NCBI RefSeq assembly: GCF_900091955.1
Contig: NZ_FMDF01000130.1
Location: 62,001 to 126,000 of the forward strand
Length of the DNA stretch: 64,000 nucleotides
Direction of reading: 5' to 3'
DNA from: Streptomyces sp. Ncost-T10-10d
GTDB taxonomy: Bacteria > Actinomycetota > Actinomycetes > Streptomycetales > Streptomycetaceae
A model generated the notes under the pieces. The model was not told the origin of the DNA, searched no databases, and saw only the letters and a program-made list of their open reading frames with translations. Of the stretch, positions 46,237 to 55,688 are shown piece after piece. Numbering within the stretch: the stretch's first letter is position 1; each line of letters opens with the position of its first letter. Made by a program: the position numbers and the translations under genes.

Positions 46237-47156
46237 CTACTTTGCGGTGGGTCCTGATCACGGCGATCGCACCCGTCGCCTGGGGTACCACCTACTTCGT
46301 CACCCATGCCTACCTGCCGGCCGATCACCCCCTGTACGGGGCCGCGATCAGGGCACTGCCGGCCGGGCTGCTTCTCCTGGCCGTGTGCCGGGAACGGCCG
46401 CGCGGTCCCTGGTGGTGGAAGTCCCTGGTTCTCGGAGCCCTCAACATGGGCGGGTTCTTCGCCCTGATCTACGTAGCCGCGCAACTGCTCCCGACCAGCA
46501 CCGCCTCGACGGTCATGGCGACCTCACCGCTCGTGATGATGCTGATCGCCTGGGCGCTGCTCGCCGAACGGCCGCGCGTGCTGCCACTGGCCGGTGCCGT
46601 CGTCGGTCTCGGCGGGGTGTGTCTCATGCTGCTCACCGGGACGGCGTCGATCGACCTGCGCGGAGTACTCGCCTCCGTCGCCGCGATGCTCATGTCGTCC
46701 CTCGGCTATGTCCTGGCCAAGCGGTGGGGCGGCGAGGTCGATGTGCTCGCCTCGACCGCCTGGCAGCTGATCGCGGGAGGGCTTCTGCTGCTGCCCCTCG
46801 CCGCCCTCGTGGAGGGTGCGCCACCCGCGCTCGACATACCGGCCGCCCTCGGATTCGGCTACGTCACCGTCGTGGCGACCGCGCTCGCCTTCGTCGCCTG
46901 GTTCGCGGGCCTGCGCCATCTGCCCGCCGCCACGGTCGGCCTGGTCGGACTGCTCAATCCGGTGACGGGCGTGCTGCTCGGTACGGTGATCGCCGGTGAG
47001 ACGCTCACCCCCAGGCAGCTCTGCGGACTGGCCCTGGTGTCGGCCGGGATCCTCCTCGGGCGGCCGGTGCGCGGGAGGAGGGTTCAGCACCCTGCTAGGG
47101 CTGCGCGACCCGCAACTCCCGTACGCCCACCGGCTTCTCCGCGTCATCCGAAGTGA
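46230..47156 (+). CDS. EamA/DMT-family transporter
   Basis: A 308-residue ten-helix drug/metabolite transporter, with the duplicated EamA unit: ITAIAPVAWGTTYFVTH at the N-terminus and LGFGYVTVVATALAFVAWF in the second half. ATG lies inside the second MarR box and the ribosome site is weak, so expression is probably low until derepressed. Its 3' end overlaps the convergent GH65 gene by about 60 bases. Confidence 0.9.
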   Translation: MEATLRWVLITAIAPVAWGTTYFVTHAYLPADHPLYGAAIRALPAGLLLLAVCRERPRGPWWWKSLVLGALNMGGFFALIYVAAQLLPTSTASTVMATSPLVMMLIAWALLAERPRVLPLAGAVVGLGGVCLMLLTGTASIDLRGVLASVAAMLMSSLGYVLAKRWGGEVDVLASTAWQLIAGGLLLLPLAALVEGAPPALDIPAALGFGYVTVVATALAFVAWFAGLRHLPAATVGLVGLLNPVTGVLLGTVIAGETLTPRQLCGLALVSAGILLGRPVRGRRVQHPARAARPATPVRPPASPRHPK

Positions 47157-49725
47157 CCGTCAGCCGCACCTGACGGGCCGTCGCCCCCGGCCGGTACGGC
47201 TGCCAGTCCGTGCCGTTCACCGATGTCTCCAGGCTGTAGGAGGGGAAGCGTGCGTCCGTCCATTCCGGCTCGATCGAGGTCACCGGGGCCGCACGCCCCA
47301 AGTCCACCGTCAGCGCGCCCGTCGCGCCGTCCGGGGACCAGGACGTGACCGGGCTGCCGTCCACCGCGGCGGCCGCGTACAGGCCGGGGATCTCGGAGGT
47401 CGCCGTCGCCGGGCGGCAGCGGGCCGCGTCCGTCGTCCGGGCGAGGTCGGGGCGGCGGGTGGCGAGGGCGAGGGTGCCGGTGAGGAGACGGGGGCCGGTG
47501 GGGGTGTGGACGGTGAAGGGGGCGCCGGAGACCAACCGGACCGTCGTCGTCAGGGGGCCGATCGCGATGTCGTACGTACGGCCCCGGTAGCGCAGCCCCG
47601 TCAGAGTGACGCCCTTTCCCAGCTGCGGCGGCAGCAACGGATCGAGGCGCACCCCGTCCTCCCGCAGCCGAAGACCCGTCAGACCATGCGTGAAGACCTG
47701 GAGGAATCCACCCTTCCCGGTGAGGAAGTCCTGGGCGGGGGAGCCCGACAGCGGGTCCTGCGCGCCCGCTTTCGCGCCCCGGGCCTCACTGAACAGGGCG
47801 TACGGGCCGCGCATGAACGGGCGCACGGCGCGCTGGAGATAGGTGTACGTTGCGCAGCCGGCCTCCCCGATCGTGGCGGCGTCGATCGCATGGACCGAGT
47901 CCGTCATCGCCGGTCCGTCCGGATCGGTGCGCGCGGCGTAGTAGTCGAGCGTGGACGCCCGGGCGCCCGGCTCCATCGGCCACTCGAGCGGGTAGATCAG
48001 CAGCACCGCGTCGGCCTGTTTGATCGTCGAGCCGTTGTAGCCCGCGTACTGGAGGAAGAGTTTCCGCTCCGGGTCGTACGGGATGCGCAGACCGTCCGCG
48101 ACCCGCGTCCACTCGGCCGGTGCCGGGTGCCCGAGCAGTTGCGCCGCGCGGGTGGCGTTGCGCAGGGACGTGGCCGCGACCGCGTTGGTGAAGACCCCGT
48201 CGGTGACGCCGTTGCTGTATTCGTCGGGGCCCGCGACGTTTTTCACCGAGTAGCTGCCGTCGCCGTTCGCGGTGGCCCGCGAGGCCCAGAAGTCGGCGAT
48301 CCCCCGAAGCAGTGGCCAGCCGTGCCCGGCCAGCCAGTCGCGGTCCCCGGTCGCCAGGTAGTACTGCCAGACCGCGAGCGAGATGTCGCCCTGGAGATGG
48401 TTCTGGGTGAGGCAGTGCGGGGGATCCCAGCTCTGGCACTCGGTCCAGAGGTTGCCGTTGCTCGCGCTCGTCCACGGGTAGAACAGCCCCCGGAATCCCA
48501 GCCTCTGGGCGTTGGTACGGGCAGCTCCGCGCGTGCGGTAGCGGTACTCGACGACGGAGCGGGCCAGTTCGGGGCGGGTGACGAGCAGCGCCGGGTACAT
48601 CCAGGTCTCGGCGTCCCAGAACACCAGGCCCGCGTAGTTGTCACTGGTCAGACCGGTCGGAGCGATGCTGTCGCGGGACCCGGGCCGGGTGGAGGCGAGC
48701 AGTCCGTACTGTGCCGACCGCAGCCACCTCTGCAGTTCGGGACTGTCCGGTACGGAGATGTCGGCCGCCCAGGCCCGCTGCCAGGCGCCGGCGTTCGCGT
48801 CGAGGACACCGGACCAGCCGCGCCGGGCCGCGCGCCGGGACGCCTCGCCGGCGGCCGCGCGCGGGGCGGACGAGGTGAGCGCGGTGTCCACTCCGACGTA
48901 CTTCTCGAAGGTGTACGTGTGCCCGTTGCGCACCCGGACCGTGCTGCGTACCCGGTCGGTGCCGCGTGCCTGCGCCGACGTCGATCCATCGGTGCGCATC
49001 GTCTGGACGATGGCGCCCGCCGTCCCGGTGCCCTGCGTGCGGAACGTTCCGTCGTCGTTGAGCGTGATCCGGCGTGCGCCCCGCGGGTCGAGGCGGCCGG
49101 TGACGGTCGCCGTGCCGCTCCAGTGCGGTGTCATGCGCAGCCGCACGGCGCCGGTGTGCACATCGGACCGGTCGGCGAGCACCTCGTACGTCAGGTCCGT
49201 CGCGCGCCCGTCGGCCGTGGTCCAGCGCAGCGACGTACGCACCAGGCCGCAGCGCAGGAACACCGTCTGGCGATAGCGCGAGATCCGGCCCGGAGGCATG
49301 GCGGAACCGTAGGTCTCGTTGCCGACGCGTACGTCGAGCGTCGTCCAGCTCGGCAGTGCGGCGATCACCTCGCGGCCGGCGGCGAGGTTCTTGTCGCGCC
49401 CGAACAGGCCGGAGACGAAGGCGCCGTCGTAGCGCGGAGTGAACAGCGGCCAGCCGGTCTTCCCGCCCGGGGCGGCATAGCCGACGCCTGTGGCGGGCAC
49501 TCGATGGGCCAGATATCCATTGCCGACATAGGGGTCGTAACCGGCGGCCTCGCCGAACCGGGTGGAGGTCGGCGCCCAGGTGGGGTCGGTGTCCCGGCCG
49601 CAGGCCGTGGACGAGGCCGGGAGGGGAGCAGCGGCATATGAGAGGGGCGGCAGCGGTGCGATCAGGGCGCCCGCGACCAGAGACGTCAGGGACGTGAGGA
49701 GACAGAGGCGCGGGAGGCTCACCAT
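47095..49725 (-). CDS. Secreted glycoside hydrolase family 65-type protein with C-terminal discoidin domain
   Basis: An 876-residue exported protein. Signal peptide at 1-31, then a GH65 N-terminal beta-sandwich and an (alpha/alpha)6 barrel. The barrel motifs FYPWTSASNG, LQGDISLAVWQYY and VAGPDEYSNGVTDGVFTNA are typical; Glu in GPDEY is the expected general acid. The last 150 residues look like an F5/8 type C (discoidin) carbohydrate-binding domain. Closest in kind to acid trehalases and kojibiose or trehalose hydrolases; substrate not certain. Confidence 0.88.
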   Translation of the reverse strand: MVSLPRLCLLTSLTSLVAGALIAPLPPLSYAAAPLPASSTACGRDTDPTWAPTSTRFGEAAGYDPYVGNGYLAHRVPATGVGYAAPGGKTGWPLFTPRYDGAFVSGLFGRDKNLAAGREVIAALPSWTTLDVRVGNETYGSAMPPGRISRYRQTVFLRCGLVRTSLRWTTADGRATDLTYEVLADRSDVHTGAVRLRMTPHWSGTATVTGRLDPRGARRITLNDDGTFRTQGTGTAGAIVQTMRTDGSTSAQARGTDRVRSTVRVRNGHTYTFEKYVGVDTALTSSAPRAAAGEASRRAARRGWSGVLDANAGAWQRAWAADISVPDSPELQRWLRSAQYGLLASTRPGSRDSIAPTGLTSDNYAGLVFWDAETWMYPALLVTRPELARSVVEYRYRTRGAARTNAQRLGFRGLFYPWTSASNGNLWTECQSWDPPHCLTQNHLQGDISLAVWQYYLATGDRDWLAGHGWPLLRGIADFWASRATANGDGSYSVKNVAGPDEYSNGVTDGVFTNAVAATSLRNATRAAQLLGHPAPAEWTRVADGLRIPYDPERKLFLQYAGYNGSTIKQADAVLLIYPLEWPMEPGARASTLDYYAARTDPDGPAMTDSVHAIDAATIGEAGCATYTYLQRAVRPFMRGPYALFSEARGAKAGAQDPLSGSPAQDFLTGKGGFLQVFTHGLTGLRLREDGVRLDPLLPPQLGKGVTLTGLRYRGRTYDIAIGPLTTTVRLVSGAPFTVHTPTGPRLLTGTLALATRRPDLARTTDAARCRPATATSEIPGLYAAAAVDGSPVTSWSPDGATGALTVDLGRAAPVTSIEPEWTDARFPSYSLETSVNGTDWQPYRPGATARQVRLTVTSDDAEKPVGVRELRVAQP

Positions 49726-49798
49726 ATGAAGGTATGGACGCGCGTGCCGAGCGGCGGTGCACGGCGCGCGGCGCGCGGGTGAACGGCCGCCGGACCCG

Positions 49799-50896
49799 TC
49801 AGCCGGCGAGGCCTGTTTTGAGGCCTGCGCCGCACAGGGGCACGACGACGCTCCGGTCCGTCCAGTCGCCGACCGCGGCCCAGCAGGCGACGCCCGTCGT
49901 CTCCACATAGAACCCGCGGGCGGCCAGATCCAGCTGTGCCGTGCGGATCTGATCCTCGGTCACCGTGAGGAAGGTGCCGCCCGATTCCCGTACCGCGGCC
50001 AGGATGGCCCGGGCACGCGGTGGGCGGGGGATGGCGATGCCCTCGGCGAGGGTGGGGGCGGCCGCGCCGGCCGGGGCGTCGAGCAGTCCGTCCGCTTCCG
50101 CGCGGAAGGCGGCGGCCAACGGTGACACGGCCTCGGCCTGTACGGCGATCAGCGCCGGGCGTTCGTCGATCAGCCCCTGGGCGTGGAGTTCGGCGGTGGC
50201 CAGGGCCGCGCCGAGGAGGAGCGTGCCGTTGCCGACCGGTACGGCGATGGCGTCCGGGAGGCGGCCGCCGAGGTCCTCCCACATCTCGTATACGTAGGTC
50301 TTCGTGCCGTGCAGGAAGTACGGGTTGAAGACGTGCGAGGCGTAGAAGGTGCCCGGGGTGTCGGCGGCGGTGCGGGCGGCCCGCGCGGTTGCCTCGCGGT
50401 CGCCGGGGACGATCTCCAGGCGGGCGCCATGGGCCCGGATCTGCTCGGTCTTCTTCGGGGACGTGCCCTCGGGGACGTACACCGTGCAGGGGAGCGAGGC
50501 ACGGGCGCAGTACGCGGCGACGGCCGTTCCCGCGTTGCCGCTGCTGTCCGCGATGACGCGCTCGGGCGAGAGGCGGCGGGCCAGTTCGGCGAGCATCACG
50601 GCGCCGCGGTCCTTGAAGGAGAGCGTCGGCATCAGGAAGTCGAGCTTGGCCGAGACCGTGCCGGTGAGCGGGACGAGCGGGGTGCGCCCCTCGCCGAGGG
50701 TGGTCGTGGGTGCGGCGAGGGGCAGCGCCTCTTCGTAACGCCACAGCGAATTGACGCGACCGGTCAGCGAGTTGAGCGAGAGCGGTCCTGCGACCTCGAA
50801 GTCGAGGTCCCAGGGGCCGCGACAGACCGGGCAGCACCAGGTGAGGACGGTGGTTTCGGCGCGGGTGCCGTCCTGCGGACAGAGATACATGGTCAT
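49799..50896 (-). CDS. Threonine-synthase-like PLP enzyme
   Basis: About 365 residues, fold type II. A zinc-ribbon-like start (MTMYLCPQDG, CCPVCRGP) precedes the PLP lysine in TLSFKDRGA, SSGNAGTAVAAY for cofactor phosphate binding, and PVGNGTLLLGA. It may convert O-phosphohomoserine to threonine or be a related beta-replacing enzyme. Start at MTMYLC (50896 or 50890). Lies 74 nt upstream of the GH65 gene on the same strand. Confidence 0.85.
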   Translation of the reverse strand: MTMYLCPQDGTRAETTVLTWCCPVCRGPWDLDFEVAGPLSLNSLTGRVNSLWRYEEALPLAAPTTTLGEGRTPLVPLTGTVSAKLDFLMPTLSFKDRGAVMLAELARRLSPERVIADSSGNAGTAVAAYCARASLPCTVYVPEGTSPKKTEQIRAHGARLEIVPGDREATARAARTAADTPGTFYASHVFNPYFLHGTKTYVYEMWEDLGGRLPDAIAVPVGNGTLLLGAALATAELHAQGLIDERPALIAVQAEAVSPLAAAFRAEADGLLDAPAGAAAPTLAEGIAIPRPPRARAILAAVRESGGTFLTVTEDQIRTAQLDLAARGFYVETTGVACWAAVGDWTDRSVVVPLCGAGLKTGLAG

Positions 50897-51150
50897 GCCC
50901 GTCAGCATGTCAGGCATGTGGCGGCTGCATGGCGAAGGTATGGCACGCGTCAAGGCACCCTTGTGTGATTGCCATGGATCGGTCAATCTTTCGCTGTCGG
51001 CCGGGCCGTGAGCGGCGCGGAATCCGAAGCGATTGATTGTCATGCTCATGCTATTCGAGTCCACTCGACTCGGTTCGGCCCGGCCCTGCCCCACCTCCAT
51101 TTCCCGTGGAACCCCCCACCAGCGCACCGCAATCGAGGAGGACCCCTCAC

Positions 51151-52734
51151 ATGTCAGTGATGCGTCACACCCCCCACGCCCGTCGAAGACTCGCCGCGGC
51201 GAGCGTCATAGCCGGTGCCGCCCTCGCGCTCTCCACCGCGGCGGCGTTCCCCGCCACCGCGGCCGGGACGGCGGCGGAAGGCCGGATCGAGAACGCGGGT
51301 GCTCCGGGCACCATCAGCGGCAGTTACATCGTCACGCTCGACGAAGCGGCGGCCGACGCCGGCTCCGCGCAGGGCAAGGCGCTCGCCAAGGAGTACGGCG
51401 CCAAGATCAAGAAGACCTACCACGCGGCCCTCAACGGCTACGCGGTCGAACTCTCCGCCGCACAGGCGAAGAAGTTCGCCGCGGACCCGGCCGTGGAGTC
51501 CGTCGTGCAGAACCGGACCTTCACGGTTTCCGGCACGCAGCCCTCGCCGCCCTCCTGGGGGCTGGACCGGATCGACCAGAAGACCCTGCCGCTGAACCAG
51601 AGTTACACCTATCCCGACAAGGCGGGTGAGGGTGTCACCGCGTACATCATCGACACCGGTGTCCGGATCACCCACAGCGACTTCGGTGGCCGGGCCTCGT
51701 ACGGCTACGACGCCATCGACAACGACAACACCGCGCAGGACGGCTACGGTCACGGCACCCATGTGGCGGGCACCGTCGCCGGTTCGGCGTACGGCGTCGC
51801 CAAGAAGGCGAAGATCGTCGCCGTCCGGGTCCTCGACAACAGCGGCTCCGGCACGACCGCGCAGGTCGTCGCGGGCATCGACTGGGTGACGGCGAACGCC
51901 GTCAAGCCGGCCGTCGCCAACATGAGCCTGGGCGGCGGGGCGGACTCCGTGCTCGACGCCGCCGTACGGAAGTCCATCGCGTCCGGCATCACCTACGCGG
52001 TCGCCGCGGGCAACGAGTCCACCGACGCCTCCACGAAGTCCCCGGCACGGGTCACCGAGGCCATCACGGTCGGCTCCACGACCAGCACCGACGCCCGCTC
52101 CAGCTTCTCCAACTACGGCAGCGTGCTGGACATCTTCGGCCCGGGTTCGTCGATCACCTCGGCCTGGAACAGCAGTGACAGCGCCACCAGCACGATCTCC
52201 GGTACGTCGATGGCGACCCCGCACGTCGCCGGCGCCGCGGCCCTCTATCTGGCCGACCACCCGAGCGACAGTCCGGCACAGGTCTCCGCCGGACTGGTCG
52301 CCGCGGCCGGCACCGGAGTGGTGACGAGCCCGGGTACGGGCTCCCCGAACCGGCTGCTGAATGTCGGCAGCGGCACCACCACGCCGCCGGGCAAGAAGTT
52401 CGAGAACACGACGAGCTACGCCATCGGCGACAACTCCACCGTCGAGTCGCCGATCACCGTCACCGGTGTCACCGGCAACGCGCCGGCCACGCTGAGCGTG
52501 CCAGTCGACATCACGCACACCTACATCGGCGACCTGAAGATCGACCTGGTCGCGCCCGACGGTTCGGTCTACAACCTGAAGGCGTACGGAACGGGTGGCA
52601 GCAGCGACAACGTGGTCACCACCTACTCGGTGAACGCCTCGTCGGAGGTGGCCAACGGCACCTGGAAGCTGCGGGTCGGCGACAATGCGGCGGCCGACAC
52701 CGGGAGGATCAACTCCTGGGCCCTGCAGTTCTGA
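51151..52734 (+). CDS. Secreted S8 subtilisin-like protease with P-domain
   Basis: A 527-residue exoprotease. Signal peptide at 1-39, I9 inhibitor propeptide (about 55-125), S8 catalytic domain with Asp168 (IIDTG), His204 (GHGTHVAG) and Ser353 (GTSMATP), then a proprotein-convertase P-domain at about 415-527. This is the aqualysin/proteinase K-type layout. ATG with a gaggagga ribosome site. A strong terminator follows. Confidence 0.95.
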   Translation: MSVMRHTPHARRRLAAASVIAGAALALSTAAAFPATAAGTAAEGRIENAGAPGTISGSYIVTLDEAAADAGSAQGKALAKEYGAKIKKTYHAALNGYAVELSAAQAKKFAADPAVESVVQNRTFTVSGTQPSPPSWGLDRIDQKTLPLNQSYTYPDKAGEGVTAYIIDTGVRITHSDFGGRASYGYDAIDNDNTAQDGYGHGTHVAGTVAGSAYGVAKKAKIVAVRVLDNSGSGTTAQVVAGIDWVTANAVKPAVANMSLGGGADSVLDAAVRKSIASGITYAVAAGNESTDASTKSPARVTEAITVGSTTSTDARSSFSNYGSVLDIFGPGSSITSAWNSSDSATSTISGTSMATPHVAGAAALYLADHPSDSPAQVSAGLVAAAGTGVVTSPGTGSPNRLLNVGSGTTTPPGKKFENTTSYAIGDNSTVESPITVTGVTGNAPATLSVPVDITHTYIGDLKIDLVAPDGSVYNLKAYGTGGSSDNVVTTYSVNASSEVANGTWKLRVGDNAAADTGRINSWALQF

Positions 52735-52755
52735 TGATGGCTCCGTAAGCCATTG

Positions 52756-52795
52756 AAGGTGTGGGGCGGCCGCATCCGCGGCCGCCCCACACCTT
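52756..52795. terminator. Strong terminator after the protease gene
   Basis: A perfect 16-bp stem (52756-52771 with 52780-52795) with an 8-nt loop starts 22 nt after the protease stop. Confidence 0.85.
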
Positions 52796-52796
52796 G

Positions 52797-52967
52797 CGTC
52801 GGCGCCGGTCGAGGCCCCGGCCGACCGCGGTCATCGGCCCGCCGTCGTCCGCGTCCCCGTCCAGCGACCGGAACATCGCGCCGCCGAGACCGTGCTTGTG
52901 GGTGCACGAGGTCTTGGTACGCAGTACCTGCGGGTCGTCGTACGTCCACAGGGTGGTGCCGAAGGGG
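52797..52967 (-). pseudogene. C-terminal relic of a GH18 chitinase
   Basis: On the minus strand the frame reads LWTYDDPQVLRTK, then KHGLGGAMFRSLDGDADDG, the classic last two strands of GH18 chitinases (WTYDD..S...K and GLGG.M.W..DGD). No catalytic DxxDxDxE part or start is present. A decayed remnant. Confidence 0.75.
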
Positions 52968-53110
52968 CGAGGCCTCTCCGGTGGCCGGCGGCGGGATATG
53001 CGCGAGGGCGTGATGAATCATCACTTCGGGTGAAACTCTGGCCTGCACTTGCGATCCACAACCGACGGTTGTCAGGCTGTTGCAGACTGTCAACCTGTTG
53101 GGAGTGGCCT

Positions 53111-53863
53111 GTGGCTTTCGGTGAGCAGCCCGCCTATCTGCGCGTGGCGAGCGATCTGAGAGAGAAGATCGTCAACGGTTCGCTGCCGCCGCATACGCGC
53201 CTGCCGTCGCAGGCCCGTATCCGAGAGGAGTACGGAGTCTCGGACACTGTCGCGCTGGAGGCGCGCAAGGTGCTCATGGCCGAGGGTCTGGTCGAGGGAC
53301 GTTCCGGCTCCGGTACGTATGTGCGCGAGCGGCCGGTCCCGCGCCGGATCGCCCGCTCCGGCTACCGGACCCGGGCGGGGGCCAGCCCGTTCCGTCAGGA
53401 GCAGACGGCGGACGGGGTGCGCGGGACCTGGGAATCCTGGAGTGAGCAAGAGGGTGCGAGTGGTGAGATCGCCGAGCGCCTCGGCATCGAACCGGGCGAC
53501 CGGGTGATGCGTACGAGATACACCTTCCGGGAGGCGGGGGAGCCGATGATGCTCTCCACATCCTGGGAACCCCTCGCCGTGACGGGGCGTACGCCGGTGA
53601 TGCTGCCGGAGGAGGGCCCATTGGGCGGCTGCGGGGTGGTCGAGCGGATGGCCGCGATCGATGTCGTCGTGGACAACGTGGCCGAGCAGGTCGGCGCGCG
53701 CCCGGGACTGGCGGAGGAGCTCCTGGCGCTCGGCGGCGTACCGGGGCATGTGGTGATGGTGATCGAGCGTACGTATTACGCATCGGGTCGCCCGGTCGAG
53801 ACGGCGGACGTGGTGGTGCCCGCCGATCGTTTCCGGATCGCCTACCACCTTCCGGTCAGGTGA
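53111..53863 (+). CDS. GntR-family (HutC/UTRA) regulator
   Basis: A 250-residue regulator. The N-terminal winged helix has YLRVASDLREKIVNGSLPP and LPSQARIREEYGVSDTVALEARKVL; the C-terminal ligand-binding UTRA domain has RYTFREAGEPMMLSTSWEP and VIERTYYASGRPVETADVV. GTG start at 53111. The effector is unknown. Confidence 0.9.
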   Translation: MAFGEQPAYLRVASDLREKIVNGSLPPHTRLPSQARIREEYGVSDTVALEARKVLMAEGLVEGRSGSGTYVRERPVPRRIARSGYRTRAGASPFRQEQTADGVRGTWESWSEQEGASGEIAERLGIEPGDRVMRTRYTFREAGEPMMLSTSWEPLAVTGRTPVMLPEEGPLGGCGVVERMAAIDVVVDNVAEQVGARPGLAEELLALGGVPGHVVMVIERTYYASGRPVETADVVVPADRFRIAYHLPVR

Positions 53864-54106
53864 CCGGTACCCGGAGGGTGCCGTCCGGCGTCGGCGACGA
53901 CAAATCAAGGCCCGGTCGGATCCTGTGATCGAGGGGCAATCGTCGACCCTCATGGCTTGTCATGTCCCGCTCCTGCCCTCCCGTTCGTACCCGCACGCCG
54001 GAGGGTGAGCGGGCCCCGGTCTCGGGCCGACGTCGACGGTGCATACGGCGACGGGCCGGGGAAGTAACTGCCGCAGGGGGCGCATCCAACCGGGTGCGCC
54101 CCCTTT
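53864..54106 (+). terminator. GntR downstream region ending in a terminator
   Basis: No supported gene here; a minus-strand reading ending at 53856 (MTSHEGRRLPLDHR...) has no family match. At 54076-54103 a 9-bp stem (gggggcgca/tgcgccccc) with 10-nt loop and a ttt tail acts as a rightward terminator. Confidence 0.55.
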
Positions 54107-54259
54107 CTCCTGGCCGGATCGGTATCTCTTTGTGTAATTACGTATCCGTTGAGTGAAGGTCAGGCGTAGGCTCCGGCATATGCGTACTGCGGTTTCCTGG
54201 GGATCCTTAGAGACGTGCATGCCGTTCGAGGGAGGGGCGCAATGCTGGGGAGGGGCGCG

Positions 54260-54442
54260 ATGAGCGACAACGGTGCCGAGCTCCCCTGGCTGGTGATACG
54301 GCAGGACGACAACGGCAATCGCTACCGCGTCGGCAGGTATGCCACACAGGGCGAGGCCCAGAAGACTGCCGACAAGCTCGACAGTCACGGCCACAAGCAG
54401 CTCTATTGGGTGGAGCGCATCGGGCAGAGCGCCCGGCCGTAG
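54260..54442 (+). CDS. Small SPOR-like protein
   Basis: A 60-residue protein. It reads LPWLVIRQDDNGNRYRVGRY then EAQKTADKLDSHGHKQLYWVERI, matching the small Streptomyces SPOR-like (sporulation-related repeat) proteins with a beta-alpha-beta-like unit. No signal peptide. ATG with a ggaggggcg ribosome site. Function unknown. Confidence 0.8.
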   Translation: MSDNGAELPWLVIRQDDNGNRYRVGRYATQGEAQKTADKLDSHGHKQLYWVERIGQSARP

Positions 54443-54483
54443 AGCGTCCGCAAGGAGTCGGGCGGGGCGTTACGCTCCGGCTC

Positions 54484-54888
54484 ATGAACGATCGTGTGGT
54501 GGTGGCCGGAGCCGTCTACGACCGGGGCCGCCTGCTGGCCGCGCGCCGCAGCGCTCCGCCCGAGCTGGCCGGCCGGTGGGAGCTGCCGGGCGGGAAGCTG
54601 GAGCCGGGGGAGAGTGGCGAGCAGGCGCTCGTACGGGAACTCCGCGAGGAGCTCGGCGTGGAGACGGAACCGCTCGAGCGCATCCCCGGTGAGTGGCCGC
54701 TGAAACCCGGGTACGTGCTCCGGGTGTGGACGGCCCGTCTGGTGTCCGGGGTGCCCGCACCGCTCCAGGATCATGACGAACTGCGCTGGCTCGGGCCCGG
54801 CGAGAGCGACGCGGTCGACTGGCTGGACCAGGACCTGCCCGCGGTCGCGGAGGCGATGCGCCGCCTGCCGGACGGTGCGCCCCGCTGA
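54484..54888 (+). CDS. Nudix (MutT-type) hydrolase
   Basis: A 134-residue enzyme with a perfect Nudix box GKLEPGE...RELREELGV and the MutT-like start VVVAGAVYDRGRLLAARR and GRWELPGG. Likely hydrolyses oxidised nucleotides such as 8-oxo-dGTP or CTP analogues. ATG at 54484, 41 nt after the SPOR-like gene, so perhaps co-transcribed. Confidence 0.9.
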   Translation: MNDRVVVAGAVYDRGRLLAARRSAPPELAGRWELPGGKLEPGESGEQALVRELREELGVETEPLERIPGEWPLKPGYVLRVWTARLVSGVPAPLQDHDELRWLGPGESDAVDWLDQDLPAVAEAMRRLPDGAPR

Positions 54889-55099
54889 GCGGAACGCTGC
54901 GGCGAGCGCTGCCGGCGTGGATACCGGTGGCGCGCGCCGATTGCCCCGTGCGCCCCTCTCTCGGCGTGCGCCTGTTCGTGCGCGCGGCCATACACCCGTA
55001 CGCCCCACGTGTCGACCCCGGCGATAGTTCGCCCCGAATATCGGGTATGTCCTGATTAACCCCCGTAAACAGGACGCTCCTCGTTGCTGGTGTTGGGAA

Positions 55100-55528
55100 G
55101 TGAACGGCGTGATCGACACCGAAGGCGACTGCGCCGAGTGGACCTTTCCGGCTGTGCCGGGCGCCGTGCGTTCCGCGCGGCATGCCGTCCATGAGGCGTT
55201 GCGCGGCTGGGGGCTCGACGCTGCCGTCGGGGATATGACGGTTCTGCTGGTCAGCGAGTTGGTGACCAACTCCATGCAGTACACATCGGGCCCCATCGGC
55301 GTACGGCTGGTGCGCCCTCATCTCAACGGTCACGCCCCCGCCGCCCGTCCCGGACTGCTCGTGGAAGTCTCCGATCCGCTTCCGGATCCGCCCACCGAAC
55401 GTATGGCGGGACCCGATGACGAGGGCGGCAGAGGACTGCAACTGGTGGCCTGTTCCGCTCGCCGCTGGGGGACCAGACGCGGAAAGACCGGCAAGACCGT
55501 GTGGTTCGAGCTGGCCCTGCCTGGTTAG
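55100..55528 (+). CDS. Stand-alone HATPase_c (anti-sigma-factor-like) protein
   Basis: A 142-residue GHKL ATPase domain, with LLVSELVTNSMQYT (N box), VEVSDPLPDPP and DEGGRGLQLV (G boxes) and GKTVWFELALPG. Such proteins act as anti-sigma or switch kinases. GTG start. Next to the SpoIIE-type phosphatase, its likely functional partner. Confidence 0.88.
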   Translation: MNGVIDTEGDCAEWTFPAVPGAVRSARHAVHEALRGWGLDAAVGDMTVLLVSELVTNSMQYTSGPIGVRLVRPHLNGHAPAARPGLLVEVSDPLPDPPTERMAGPDDEGGRGLQLVACSARRWGTRRGKTGKTVWFELALPG

Positions 55529-55688
55529 GAGTGGGGTGGGACGCACAGCGATCACCAGAGGTCGGGCAGAACCTGGCTGAAAGGGACTGAGACCGTGCTG
55601 TGATCGTGAACGCCGTGTCGGTAGGGGCCGCAGTGCTGAATACTGCGGGCAGGACCGGTCCGGTGTGTGAGCTGGAGGGGACGGTCGC

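Noticed and set aside
46996..49641. 881-codon plus-strand open frame opposite the GH65 gene
   Set aside because: Shadow of the GH65 coding strand; no ribosome site or motif.
53856..54089. Small minus-strand protein gene downstream of the GntR gene
   Set aside because: No family match or ribosome site, and it overlaps the GntR 3' end.
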